This document shows positions 39,445 to 49,692 of a stretch of 64,000 nucleotides of DNA, piece by piece. A model generated the notes under the pieces. The model saw only the letters and a list, made by a program, of their open reading frames with translations, was not told the DNA's origin and did no database searches. Position 1 is the first letter of the stretch. Each line of letters starts with the position of its first letter. Made by a program: the position numbers and the translations under genes. Origin of the DNA: Craspedostauros australis. Its lineage: Eukaryota; Bacillariophyta; Bacillariophyceae; Mastogloiales; Achnanthaceae. The stretch lies in NCBI GenBank assembly GCA_026770025.1, contig JAMXDE010000019.1, positions 1,116,001 to 1,180,000 on the forward strand. Direction: 5' to 3'.

Positions 39445-41310
39445 ATGAATGCTGCGATGGATTTCGATCTCCCTGCCTCCGGCCTTGACACCGAGACGGA
39501 GGAAATAGACAGCCTGATGGCGCTGGCGGATCCGCTCCGTACTTTGGAGGAGTGCTGCGACGACGCAACCGATGGCGACATGCATCCAGCCAACTCGCAA
39601 CAGGTGGACGGCGATGCATTCGACGGAGCTGGTCCGTGCGGGTGGGAGCATGAAGACCAATACGATTACAGGCGCCAAGATGCAAATGGCACCAGCATCA
39701 GCTGTGGCAATAGCGACAGCACCATCCTGCGGCCCGAACTCATGACAGCGCAATCCGAGCCATTCGCAGATCCCAGGAATGCAATCACAAATACGAGTAC
39801 GAACGACGAACCCCAACTCCCGATTCTGGAACACCAGCAAATCGACTACGACATCCAGCCCAGCACGGCGCTTCCAGAAGAAACAGAAGAGTTCCTCTGC
39901 ACCAAGCTCGATGAGATGGAGGTCGAGCTGTCCAAAATCGTCAGCAAGCTCGGGTTCGAGATGGCCATGCAAAGCAATCCGGAATACGCACAAAGCAGAC
40001 CTTTACGTGCGATGTTCTTGCGAAGCGAGTCCTACGATGCGGAGCGCGCGGCGCGTAGGTTTGTCGGCTGGTACGATTCCATCCTGGTGCATTTCGGTCC
40101 CGAAGCACTGGGGAGACCTCTGCGGTTGACGGATTTGTCGGCAGAGGCGTATCACCTCCTCACGCTGGGCAAGTTCCAGCTCCTGCCACTGCCTGACTCG
40201 GAAGGTCGCTACATTCTGGCCTTCTACAAGAACACTAGCGACTTATACTCAGATCACGCCGCAGCGCAGCTCCTCCACTACATCTCGAGCACTGCTTACA
40301 ACTGCAGCGACATTCAAAGAAATGGCGTCATCTCCGTTCACAGGTTCGATGTCGTGCCAGGAACTCCACAAGAAAATATCAGCCCCGACATGTACAGGCT
40401 GGGCAAAATCACACATCTGCTGCCGCTGCGAGTGGAGAAACTCCATTATGTCGGCAATCTGCAGCACCACCGAAACCAGGCAGTCATCGACAAGGTCCAC
40501 AGTTCCGTTGCTACAGAGTTCCGTGATCGATTCCAAGTGCACCTGGGATCCACACAAAAGGGTATCCTCGATGAACTGTCGACGTATGGCATCCCTTCCG
40601 AATTCATCCCACCAGTTGATTCTGCCGGCGATCTTCTCTCGTCGTATCACATGGATTGGGTCATGCAGCAGAAGATTATGGAAGGGTTAGGGATACTGAC
40701 TGCAGACTCCATCCTGCGCTACAACAACCGCAATCTTGATCAACTGTTCATCCGTACTCGCATGAACAAGACGATCACCGGAGGCGCGCAATCAGATTTC
40801 AACAAGGACACCCATAGCACAATATCTGAACCAGACATGGGCACCATGGTTTCGGATGAGGCATCGACTGCGTCATCCACAACAGCGACTACGTCGTCGT
40901 CGTCGTCGTCGTCGTCAGCTTCGTCTGCCGTAACGGCCAACAGCGCAAACAGTGAGCACAAGGACGATGACGACAGCGATCTCATTATCCCAACCGACGG
41001 TGATGTGCTCATGGGGCGAGGGCGTCCGTATTTGCACCACCCGGGGAATAAGTACTTGCGATCCATGGTGGCCGACAGATCGAAGGAGTACGACACGGCT
41101 TCACGAGCCGAAAAGTACGACATGGCGAAGGAAGTCGTGCGGCTCATTTACAAGGAGAAACGGCGTTTCCTCAAGATCGATGCAACGGCAGGCACCTGGT
41201 CCGAAGCAACGTGGGGCGTTGCGCGAGAGAAAGTGGCGCATGCCTTCCGCAAGCGACGCGAGCTCGATTTGGCAAAAGCCAAGAGCGCCAAGGTCAAACA
41301 GAAGAAGTGA
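39445..41310 (+). CDS. P6: CRAL-TRIO-like plus DUF6824 protein
   Basis: A single exon of 621 residues starting MNAAMDFDLPASG. It differs from the P3-P5 subclade by LEHQQIDYDIQPSTALPEETEEF, PEYAQSRPLRAMFLRSESYD and AERAARRFVGWYDSILVHFG, which it shares with P7. Other landmarks are GKFQLLPLPDSEGRYILAFY, TYGIPSEFIPPVDSAGDL and MDWVMQQKIMEG. The linker contains a Ser run encoded by a TCG/GTC trinucleotide repeat (about 40894-40922) followed by acidic residues. DUF6824 is canonical: DGDVLMGRGRPYLHHPGNKY, SKEYDTASRAEKYDMAKEVV, RRFLKIDATAGTWSEATW, AREKVAHAFRKRRELD. Its C-terminal domain is nearest to P2. Confidence 0.87.
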   Translation: MNAAMDFDLPASGLDTETEEIDSLMALADPLRTLEECCDDATDGDMHPANSQQVDGDAFDGAGPCGWEHEDQYDYRRQDANGTSISCGNSDSTILRPELMTAQSEPFADPRNAITNTSTNDEPQLPILEHQQIDYDIQPSTALPEETEEFLCTKLDEMEVELSKIVSKLGFEMAMQSNPEYAQSRPLRAMFLRSESYDAERAARRFVGWYDSILVHFGPEALGRPLRLTDLSAEAYHLLTLGKFQLLPLPDSEGRYILAFYKNTSDLYSDHAAAQLLHYISSTAYNCSDIQRNGVISVHRFDVVPGTPQENISPDMYRLGKITHLLPLRVEKLHYVGNLQHHRNQAVIDKVHSSVATEFRDRFQVHLGSTQKGILDELSTYGIPSEFIPPVDSAGDLLSSYHMDWVMQQKIMEGLGILTADSILRYNNRNLDQLFIRTRMNKTITGGAQSDFNKDTHSTISEPDMGTMVSDEASTASSTTATTSSSSSSSSASSAVTANSANSEHKDDDDSDLIIPTDGDVLMGRGRPYLHHPGNKYLRSMVADRSKEYDTASRAEKYDMAKEVVRLIYKEKRRFLKIDATAGTWSEATWGVAREKVAHAFRKRRELDLAKAKSAKVKQKK

Positions 41311-42835
41311 TCACAGTGTGCGCGTTCGGTGTGAATGTGCGATTGGAGATGGGGCCGTGCCAAGATACAATGATTCGCGTCGTATAGAATCAGCGAGCGG
41401 CACATGCTATCCTCTTGCGTGGATTCAATCCAACCACAAACCGCATTATGTCGCTCCTGTTGTTTGGGGCATGGTGTGAGTAGGAGTAGGAGCATTTTAT
41501 GTTGGTCCTATTATTGGCATTCATGCATAGCATACGATACGTACACGTGGACGCGTCACCACCGGGAGGGAATGAACTTCTTCAGGTTGCGGACGGATTC
41601 GAACCCTTTGTCACGCTCTCCGCGCGTTGGTCCCAGAAAGTAATCCACGCTCAGGCATGTTGCTTCACACGTCTCCTGAATCGGAGTGGATTCGTCTGCA
41701 TGGTACAAGTACCATCCATAATATCATAGTACTATCCCTTGAGTTTCATCAATGTCTGAGATGTGTTGAGGAGATAGGTACTTGCGAGTGTTGGGCCCAT
41801 GAAGGTTGAGCTGGCTCTGCATGCCAAGTGAGCCGGCTTGGATTTCTCATGGTGGTCTCCGCGTCCACCATTGCACCACTTGAGACCATTGCACCACTTG
41901 AGACCCCCGCACTGAAAGGCTCCCCGAAGATCATGCCACTTGAGCCGCGAGACGATGCCCAGGATGTGGCGTTGCCTGCCAGGGACTTGACTTGGATTGT
42001 TCATTTTTTTGCACTCGTCGCCGGTTTTTGCTCTCACAGCAAACTGCGCAATTGATTGATGGTCTGCGACTGACGACCAACCATCAACGATCACATCACC
42101 TTGCATCAGCAGAATTCGAGTACTTTCTCATATGTTCCCGCTCCACCATCTTTGGTCATCTTGTGTACGCCTCTTTTCCAATCGCATACTACCGTACAAA
42201 CATACATTCGAGCCACACACGTCCGAATCTCAGTCCCCACGCCAGCGTCTGCGAGAGCTGACCGGAGAATTGCTACTCCCTCGTTCTCGGGCGGGCCAAA
42301 ATCAGCACTGAACGACGCTGATGAGCTTCCACATATCTGGTCCTTTTCGCAGAGCAGCACGACTCAAGTGCTCTTGCGTCGGTCATTTGTGGAGTCGATG
42401 CCCAAACCACTTTGTTGTGCGAATGAGCGTCATCAACCACGTGCGCGCACTAGTAGGAGCAGCGAGTAGAAAGAGCAAACTTCCAGGGTATTCCGCGAAC
42501 TGCGTAGAACGACCACAACGCAGCTGGGACACAAGGAGGAACTCCTGCGCATTCTCTCTCCTTCGCTCGATCGGCGCGGATGGATGGCGTGGAGGAAACT
42601 GAGATACGACTAGTTGCTGGTGCGGTGGAGGCGCCACACAAGGTCGAGATGGACGGCAGACCCACTTCGCCGTAACACCTCCAGGAAACTCCCCTTTATT
42701 TGAGAATTCTCGCAAGTAGTACAAGGCATCTTGCCAAAGTCACCGGCATTCACGGAGTTTCCCATAAAAGTAAAAAAAAGTCAGCCAACACGCGGCCCAT
42801 CTGTCACCTCCCACGCGTGACCAGCTGCGGTGAAG
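41311..42835. other. Spacer P6-P7
   Basis: The longest spacer of the array (1525 bp). No gene was recognised. It contains the short tandem repeat listed separately. A TTCGAACCC sequence near 41589 looks like a tRNA T-loop in reverse but no cloverleaf follows. Confidence 0.45.
41870..41905. repeat. Two tandem copies of an 18-bp unit
   Basis: The unit ATTGCACCACTTGAGACC is repeated exactly at 41870-41887 and 41888-41905. Confidence 0.95.
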
Positions 42836-44863
42836 ATGAAGTCGGTTCTTGCGGATTCCACCCATCCAGTCGCAATGAATGGTGTAGAAGAATGGATGAC
42901 GATGGTGGATCCTCTCATTTTGTCAAAAGAACACGGGGGTGGAGTTGCACAGGGCGTGAGCGATAGACACCCCGCTGCACCAACATGTTCCACTCGAACT
43001 GGACAGCAGGAAACGATTGATCACAACACTTTCGGCTCTGATGTGACGTGCACAGCCTCGCGCGGACACATCCACGATTCTACCGAATCGACTCAGAAGA
43101 GCATCAATGCCAACATCAACGATAGCAACTTTGATCACATCATCGTCATCAACGATAGTGACGGTGGCGATGATGACGGCAACGACCGCGATGATGTTGC
43201 GAATGCCATTCTGAAGTCTGGAGAGATGACGGTAGAACCTATGCCACTTGCGGACACGATCAATGAAAATGATTTGAACCAGTTCTTCGCGGATGAACGC
43301 ACCCAGGGCCCGCTGCGTCAACGCCAGCAAGTCGAGGACGATAGCCGGGGCAACATACTACCTCCGATAGAAGAGGCGGAGGAGTTCCTCTGCGCCAAGC
43401 TCGATGAGATGGAGGTCGAGCTTTCCAATATCACATGCAAGTTTGGCTATGATATGGCAATGCAGCGCAACCCCGAGTATGCACAAGGCAGACCTCTACG
43501 TGCCATGTTCCTGCGAAGCGAGTCCTACGACGCAGAGCGCGCGGCGCGTAGATTCGTCGCATGGTATGATTCCATCCTGGTCCATTTCGGCCCCGAGGCA
43601 CTGGGCAGACCTCTACGACTCACTGATCTGTCAGTTGAAGCATATCACCTTCTCACCATAGGCAAATTTCAGCTTCTGCCAAGACGTGACTCCAAAGGAC
43701 GGTTCGTTATGGTCTTCTTCAAGAGTACGTGTGATACGTACTCGGATTACGCCGCGGTGCAGCTCCTCCACTACCTTTCAAGCACTGCTTATGGCTGTGA
43801 CAGCATCCAACGAAATGGCGTCGTCTCGGTCCACAAGTTCGATGTGGTGCCAGGGACGCCACAAGAGCACATCAATCCCACCATGTCCAAAGTGGGCAAA
43901 ATGACGCACCTGATGGCACTTCGCTTGGAGCATCTGCATTACGTTGGCAACCAACAGCAGCATCGTGACCAAGCCCTCATCCATAAAGTCCAGAGTTCCG
44001 TTGCCAGAGATTACCATGATCGATTTCACGTCCACGTGGATTCCAACCAAAGAAGCAACCTCGATGAGCTGCTGACGTATGGCATCCCCACCGAATGCAT
44101 CCCGCAGGTAGATTCAGCTGGTGAGCTTCTTTCCTCGGATCACATGGACTGGGTCATGCAGAAGAAGATCTCAGAAGGGCATTGGATGCTGGCTCCGGAC
44201 TCCATCATGCGATATAACAACTGCAACCTTGACCAATTGTTCATCCGAACTCGCATGGCCAAGGCAGCCTCCCGGGGTGCAAAGTCCAACTATTCATGCC
44301 ATTCAAACACAGCCTGCCAACCGGACTTTTGCGTCACGGGGTCAGATGAGGCATCGGCTGAATCACTCATGACAGGGGCAACATCGTCATCTTCATCGAC
44401 CTCTAACATCTCAGCCAGTACTGCAAACGTCGGGGCAAAGGATGACAGCAGCAATGGTCCCATCATCCCAACCAACGATGATGTAATCATGGGACGTGGT
44501 CATCGATATTTGCAACATCCAGGCAACAAGTTCCTGCGTTCCATCGTTGCTGACAGATCGAAGGAATACGATAAAGCTTCGCGACCCGAAAAGTACGACC
44601 TGGCCAAAGACATCGTGCGAATCGTCTACAAGAAGAGGGGCCGGTTCCTCAAGAAAGATGCAGACAATGATGCATGGTCCGAAGCGACGTGGTGTATTGC
44701 GAGAGAGAAGGTGGCACATGCCTTCCGCAAGCGACGCGAACTGGATCTAGCGAAAGCCAAGAAGGCCAAAACTCAGGCAAAGCCCAAGCTCAAGCTCAAG
44801 CCCAAGCTCAAGTTTGCCGTTGGAAGTACTACCTCCAGGTCGCAGTTGATGCACTCACGATAA
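42836..44863 (+). CDS. P7: CRAL-TRIO-like plus DUF6824 protein with altered tail
   Basis: A single exon of 675 residues; the ATG at 42836 is used (an in-frame GTG lies two codons upstream). The CRAL-TRIO-like domain is closest to P6 (PEYAQGRPLRAMFLRSESYD, AERAARRFVAWYDSILVHFG, GKFQLLPRRDSKGRFVMVFF). The DUF6824 domain is closest to P1 (MGRGHRYLQHPGNKFLRSIV, GRFLKKDADNDAWSEATWC). This mosaic suggests exchange between copies. After the usual basic helix the tail is a KLKLKPKLK repeat, then residues ending TSRSQLMHSR that, with the stop codon, are encoded by a 48-bp sequence repeated in inverted orientation at 63560-63607. The native C-terminus may therefore have been replaced. Confidence 0.85.
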   Translation: MKSVLADSTHPVAMNGVEEWMTMVDPLILSKEHGGGVAQGVSDRHPAAPTCSTRTGQQETIDHNTFGSDVTCTASRGHIHDSTESTQKSINANINDSNFDHIIVINDSDGGDDDGNDRDDVANAILKSGEMTVEPMPLADTINENDLNQFFADERTQGPLRQRQQVEDDSRGNILPPIEEAEEFLCAKLDEMEVELSNITCKFGYDMAMQRNPEYAQGRPLRAMFLRSESYDAERAARRFVAWYDSILVHFGPEALGRPLRLTDLSVEAYHLLTIGKFQLLPRRDSKGRFVMVFFKSTCDTYSDYAAVQLLHYLSSTAYGCDSIQRNGVVSVHKFDVVPGTPQEHINPTMSKVGKMTHLMALRLEHLHYVGNQQQHRDQALIHKVQSSVARDYHDRFHVHVDSNQRSNLDELLTYGIPTECIPQVDSAGELLSSDHMDWVMQKKISEGHWMLAPDSIMRYNNCNLDQLFIRTRMAKAASRGAKSNYSCHSNTACQPDFCVTGSDEASAESLMTGATSSSSSTSNISASTANVGAKDDSSNGPIIPTNDDVIMGRGHRYLQHPGNKFLRSIVADRSKEYDKASRPEKYDLAKDIVRIVYKKRGRFLKKDADNDAWSEATWCIAREKVAHAFRKRRELDLAKAKKAKTQAKPKLKLKPKLKFAVGSTTSRSQLMHSR

Positions 44864-44878
44864 CACTAGTTGTGGAGT
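44831..44878 (+). repeat. 48-bp repeat, copy 1, overlapping the P7 stop
   Basis: It begins ACCTCCAGGTCGCAG and ends AGTTGTGGAGT. It matches the reverse complement of 63560-63607 over all 48 bases and supplies the last ten codons and the stop of P7. Confidence 0.95.
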
Positions 44879-45582
44879 TTTGGCCCCTTGTTGTCACTGG
44901 TTTGCTTGCTTTTGGGAGAAACGGCGATTGGATATTTAGAGCTATTGTGTGTTTGCTCTCGCTGATCCGTCTTCTACGTCACAGGGAACGTATTCCACGT
45001 CATGAGAAACGAGTCACAACAGAGGAAGAGACATCGTGCGACTCTTCCTCCGCAAGACAAGATGATGACTGCGCGCGGCGACAACAGAATGTGCCAGGCC
45101 AGGACAGCCAACAACACTCCACGTTGACCAGTCTCACAATGGAAACCAGCAACATCCAATCGTCTCGGAATACAACGAAGCGCATTGGCAATCTGTACGA
45201 CGCAGACGACAGTGCTTCGCCAATCACCACAACATCGTCTTCACCTCGGCTGCCAATCCTGTGAATGATGCATGCACAGCTCAGCCAATCCACATTCTTG
45301 CCACTGTTGCTGTTTCCATTTTTCTTCTCCGATAACATGCGGTGCGCACATGATCAACGTGGTACGGTATGCATCCTGCGCAACCGTGCAGCACGATCCT
45401 CCTGCATGAACGCCAAGGTGCAAGGGACGACATCAACACAACCGAAAGTACCGATCCAGCCACGAGTGTGAAGGAGCCTCGAAGCAAATACGAGCAATAG
45501 TAAACCGCTTGTCCAAATTCGAGAGGAAAGAAACAGCATTCCAGCAAACCACAACCAAGCAAAGATCACGTGGAAACCGAAG
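44864..45582. other. Intergenic region after P7
   Basis: An open frame (about 44674-45264) overlaps the end of P7 and runs through the 48-bp repeat, but has no recognisable domain. No other gene is supported. Confidence 0.4.
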
Positions 45583-45867
45583 ATGCTCAACTTCAAGGCA
45601 GTTACCATCACGGCGATCTTGCTCGCCAAATGCAAGACGATCGATGCCATCCTTCGCGGCCATAGATTGATTGACCCAACCAACGAACTTCATGTTGCGA
45701 TGCAGGCAACCAGACTGCTGAAGGGCGACGGCGGTTTCATTCCAAAGAACGTCAAGGGTAACAAACAGACGGGAGCACCGTCCAACAATCCAAGCAGCAA
45801 TCCCAGTGTGGCACCAACCAGTTCGCCTACCAGCTCTCCTACATTGGCACCAACTGCGTTGGCCTGA
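45583..45867 (+). CDS. Signal peptide and Pro-Thr repeat start of a secreted Cys-rich protein
   Basis: 94 residues beginning MLNFKAVTITAILLAKCKTI, a likely signal peptide, followed by a short spacer and a Pro/Thr/Ser repeat (GAPSNNPSSNPSVAPTSSPT). The frame ends at a TGA at 45865-45867. The same frame reopens at once and continues the Pro-Thr repeat into the Cys-rich protein downstream, so this is almost certainly the N-terminal part of that gene. A GT-AG intron at 45858-45929 (72 bases) would remove the stop and keep the frame, but the sequence inside it still encodes Pro-Thr repeats, which argues for a coding segment hit by a nonsense change. Confidence 0.55.
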   Translation: MLNFKAVTITAILLAKCKTIDAILRGHRLIDPTNELHVAMQATRLLKGDGGFIPKNVKGNKQTGAPSNNPSSNPSVAPTSSPTSSPTLAPTALA

Positions 45868-45870
45868 ATA

Positions 45871-47220
45871 ATGACGACAACACCGACTTCTACACCAACC
45901 TTGCCACCAACTGGGGCACCAACTTCAAGGCCAACTGGGCGGCCAGTTGCCTTGCCGACCAGCAATCCAACCCTGAGGCCTACCTCATCACCGACTGACC
46001 AGCCAACAGGCGGAGCAACCAGCATGCCGACATCAGGGCCTACATCTGCACCGACAACCATCTCGTTTGCATTTGATTCCAGCATCTCCGTGGCCTGCGA
46101 GCCAGATGTTGCGCCGCCATGCTTTCTGCCGGAGGCATCCGAGCCAAAGACCATCATCTGCAATCCATCCAAGACATCGTACCGCAAGGCCGTCACTGCT
46201 GTTCGAAGCACACCAGGATTGCAGAATTACTTTGCATGCGCTGGCCTCTTGACCGAGGGGGATGCGCACAAGCTATTCAACCGATATGCGTCCAGCCCCT
46301 TGCTAGCTGAGGAGCTGAAGCTATTGTCCGCCGCCGGCACCACTCTGCTCACAGCTCTCGGTGGCGAGGACATCTACTACATGTGCCAGGACGCTGGGGC
46401 TCCAAGCTGTGCAGAGAAGTATCACTGTACCAGCGCCGACGGTTACAGTTTCATGACCATTGCCACCACTGCCTGCATTGGGTCTGGATCTTGCGACAGG
46501 ATGGGACGAAACACATTGGTCCTGGCTTCATCCTGTACCAGCAAAGGGGTATGCGCCGGCATGAACTCTCTTTATGTTTCCAATTGCTATGGTCCTCACC
46601 CAACATACGGTGTCACCTTCATTGGTCAACTGGCCTGCACTGATTATCTTTCCTGCGTCCTTGCTGGCACATACTCCTACAGAGACGCCATCATACAAAG
46701 CGGCGCCTGCGTTGGACCCTACGCCTGTGCGAGCGTTGGCTACCGCGTTGAACAGTACGGGCCCAGCCGTTCCCAGAGCCACGTCAGAATTGGGTTCAAC
46801 GCATGCCTTGGTGAATATGCATGCACCGCAGCACATGCGAGCGGTTACTACGACTGCACATGCACATCGTTGCCATCACCTGCGAAGATTCAGGGCAGCT
46901 TGAGCATCGGCGACAATGCCTGCGCCGCAGCCTACGCTTGCCCGGGATTGGGATTCGGTGACTCAGTGACAACTGACATCATTGTGCCAGACTATGGCTG
47001 TGACAGCAGCGGCGCATGCTACGAATGCATGACAAAAACCAACTGCGACAGCGACGAAGTCTTCATTATCTACGATGCTGCCGTCGCCTGCCCCAAAGAC
47101 GTCGATGGCGACCCAACCAGTGAAAAGGGTCGATCAATTCTGCATCAACAAAGACCAACGCCCAACAGATTGCCCAACTTTCGCCCCCTTCTCCGCTGGC
47201 AAGCGATACCCCAACGATGA
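45871..47220 (+). CDS. Pro-Thr-rich and Cys-repeat secreted protein, first module
   Basis: 449 residues in frame with the signal-peptide ORF upstream. It starts with Pro-Thr repeats (GAPTSRPTGRPVALPTSNPT), then a helical domain (KLFNRYASSPLLAEELKLLS), then regular Cys pairs spaced C-x5-C: ACIGSGSC, SCTSKGVC, ACTDYLSC, ACVGPYAC, ACLGEYAC, ACAAAYAC, separated by hydrophobic strands. This resembles the repeated IGxxSCNGxxAC-type proteins, likely beta-helical, that are abundant in diatoms. The product is expected to be secreted or cell-surface. The last ~35 residues (after DVDGDPTS) lose the pattern, because a frame change occurs between about 47110 and 47216 before a second, similar module. Confidence 0.6.
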   Translation: MTTTPTSTPTLPPTGAPTSRPTGRPVALPTSNPTLRPTSSPTDQPTGGATSMPTSGPTSAPTTISFAFDSSISVACEPDVAPPCFLPEASEPKTIICNPSKTSYRKAVTAVRSTPGLQNYFACAGLLTEGDAHKLFNRYASSPLLAEELKLLSAAGTTLLTALGGEDIYYMCQDAGAPSCAEKYHCTSADGYSFMTIATTACIGSGSCDRMGRNTLVLASSCTSKGVCAGMNSLYVSNCYGPHPTYGVTFIGQLACTDYLSCVLAGTYSYRDAIIQSGACVGPYACASVGYRVEQYGPSRSQSHVRIGFNACLGEYACTAAHASGYYDCTCTSLPSPAKIQGSLSIGDNACAAAYACPGLGFGDSVTTDIIVPDYGCDSSGACYECMTKTNCDSDEVFIIYDAAVACPKDVDGDPTSEKGRSILHQQRPTPNRLPNFRPLLRWQAIPQR

Positions 47221-48305
47221 TTCCGACAGAGCAGCCATCCGATCTGTCAACTTTTGTTCCAACAAACTCCCCAACCATCAACAAGACCACCCTGCAGACC
47301 CTTTGCTTGAATGAGGCTGGGGAGGTTACTGCGGGCTTCACCTCCAGACAAGTCGTCCTCTGCGATGATGATGTGGGCACATGCGCACAATTCGTCAACA
47401 ACAACGAGTCTCTCCCAACGAACAAGGACAGGTTCGTGAAAAGCATCTTCGGATGCGATGACGACCAAGGCAGCCGGACGTCGCAGCAACAGGCGCAGGT
47501 ACGATTTGATCGCATCAAGAATGACCCCCAAGCAATCGCAGCCATCCTCACTGCTCTCGAAGGCGATGGCATCCTTCTCACTGCGAACGCCGCAAGCCTA
47601 TCCACGAGATGCGGTGCTGTGGGCGGGGCCTGCCGCTGAGGAACTCTCGGTTGGACTCTCAGGGGCGACATCATCATCACCCTGGACTCATGTGCAAGTG
47701 ATAGTTCCTGCGAAGAGGTTTCGAAGGATGCCATCATCCTCAGCAGCTGTCTGGGACCAAAATCCTGCAAGAATCTTGGATCTTTTTCCAGCCCTCCCAG
47801 TGCCACGGCCACCATTGGCTACCAGATCATCGGGCCAGCCGCATGAACCAGCACAAACAGCTGCGAGAATCTTGGGCAGAACATCTATGGTAACATCTGG
47901 ACCCAACACGCAGGATGAAATGGCGGGGACGGCTGCAAAGGCCTTGGAATTTGCGCCGACCAGTCTCCCAGTATCGCCACACCTACGCTTGCCAACATCG
48001 ACGTGGGGATGAACGCTTGTGAGGGACAACGCGCTAGTCAGAATGTTCACGCTGACCCGTTCAAGACTCTCGGTTGTATCACCATCGGCAGTGGCACATG
48101 CTTGTCACAAGACAGCTGTAACGGTGTTGCAAACTCCAACTTGGCGGTTGATGATCTGGTCGTGGCGGCGAACACCTGCGCGGCTCCAAGCAACTGTCAG
48201 GACTGCATGGCGACAGACATGTGCAGCGGCTCTCCTGGCTGGACCTACACCATCGACAGCCCATCCAACGACTGCCCTGGACAAAATAACGATGCATGCT
48301 CTTGA
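47217..48305 (+). pseudogene. Second Cys-repeat module, interrupted by in-frame TGA codons
   Basis: This frame encodes a second copy of the module: Pro-Thr start (IPTEQPSDLSTFVPTNSPT), the helical segment (RIKNDPQAIAAILTAL), then Cys pairs SCASDSSC, SCLGPKSC, TCLSQDSC, TCAAPSNC. It is interrupted by TGA at 47637-47639, 47844-47846 and 47916-47918 and ends with TGA at 48303-48305. The TGAs at 47844 and 47916 stand exactly five residues before a Cys, where the repeat expects the first Cys of a C-x5-C pair. There is no own signal peptide, and the frame is shifted relative to the first module. The simplest reading is a decaying duplicate; recoding of TGA is an alternative. Confidence 0.6.
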
Positions 48306-49692
48306 AAAATGAAATGGCTGACCGCACTCTCAGGGCGCGAACAGGAGTGGGAGTACAAACATCACAACGTATCCACATGTACGCCCATGCTCATACGGTC
48401 GCATCTTCCGCAGCGGCAAGACAGCATGGATGCGATCCATATTCAGAACGAATGGCTCAACTCAACTCCATCGTTGCATATGGCACGATGATCGAAGAAT
48501 AGAATACATGTTACAATACAGTCATGGAACAATCGTTTGCATCCTGTGCTGTGCTGCGCCTTGCCAGTTGTGCATTCTCGTACTTCCATGTGCTAGTATA
48601 GCATGATATGGTACCTTTGCCCATGACTTCAAGGGAGCATATCCGAAGATGAACCACACAACTTGACTACAGTTTCAACCACTCCGTCCAGACATCCATA
48701 CGAGTGCACTTGCGTTCTTGTCGTACAACTCGTCGAGTATTCTAAACTTGTCTTGTTCGAGGCCAGCTCAGCGAGGAAACGTTATGTGCGAACTAAAACG
48801 AAGACTCGGTGATGCCACGTTTGGTTACCCAGAACGTCTGTATCTGCAGAAGGGGGCATCCTGCGTGTTCGTCTTCAGCACGCAGACGACGGAATAGCTC
48901 ATCGAATGTAACATATTATAGGAGCTGCACTAGCACATCACAACATAGCATAGTATAGCATATGAGCATGGTATGGTGTGGATTCGTTGCGCTCTACTCT
49001 ACTCTACTCTACCAATACATGACGATTGTGCTAGTGGCAGCGCCGTCGGCAGGGCACGAGCAGAGATGAATGATCAGAGGATGCATCGTTGGTGCTCCAG
49101 TGACGAGTACAGACGCTTGGACTTGATGGCAGCAACGATCGCGAGGGTTGCACATGTGTGATGAAGAGAAAGCGGAATACTGGCATGGCACGATGTGGTA
49201 CAGATGTACGAGTGCGGTACCAACCAAGAGGAGGCTTTGCCATTCGATTGGTTTGTGCGACACACACCGATTGTGCTGGCGCTCCGATCGACGCAGTTGA
49301 GGCCTTGGAGCGTTTTTGTGTGTGGTTCGGATGGAAATTTTCCGACCAGAACGGCACAACACAACGTGCCGGCTCCACGACGCGATGGCTCCACGACGCA
49401 CACCATTCACGACACAAAAATACGGTCCGCGTCACACAATTCACACCACTCGTCACAAAACACAAAACAAACATCACACACCACACCACACCACACCACA
49501 CCACACCACACCACACCACACCACACACCACACCACACACCACACCACACACCACACCACACACCACACCACACACCACACACCACACATCACACATCAC
49601 AATCCTCCATGCCATCAAACAGACGATGTGCACACAGGCACTCCAATCACAGGTGTGCCTATAACATATAATACTACTACTTTGATTTGCAG
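48306..49692. other. Intergenic region with CA-rich satellite
   Basis: No gene is supported. ORFs across 49158-49735 are translations of the CA-rich repeat described next. Confidence 0.5.
49475..49600. repeat. CA-rich simple satellite
   Basis: About nine copies of CCACA are followed by about four copies of CCACACACCACA and degenerate ends (ACACATCACACATCAC). It lies just beyond the 3' end of the transposase gene. Confidence 0.9.

Noticed and set aside
39373-39993. Antisense frame of 206 codons opposite P6, and similar frames opposite the other paralogues
   Set aside because: They are reverse-strand shadows of the paralogues' codon usage and recur at the same relative place in several copies.
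41585-41605. TTCGAACCC, a T-loop-like sequence on the minus strand
   Set aside because: The surrounding bases do not pair into a T-stem or an acceptor stem, and no A-box is seen.
45858-45929. Confident intron call in the Pro-Thr gene
   Set aside because: Splice signals are only minimal GT-AG and the segment itself encodes Pro-Thr repeats, so it is reported as a possibility only.
49475-49600. Telomere-like or CRISPR-like array
   Set aside because: The units are CCACA and CCACACACCACA without spacers, and they do not match the TTAGGG-type repeat; it is a simple satellite.
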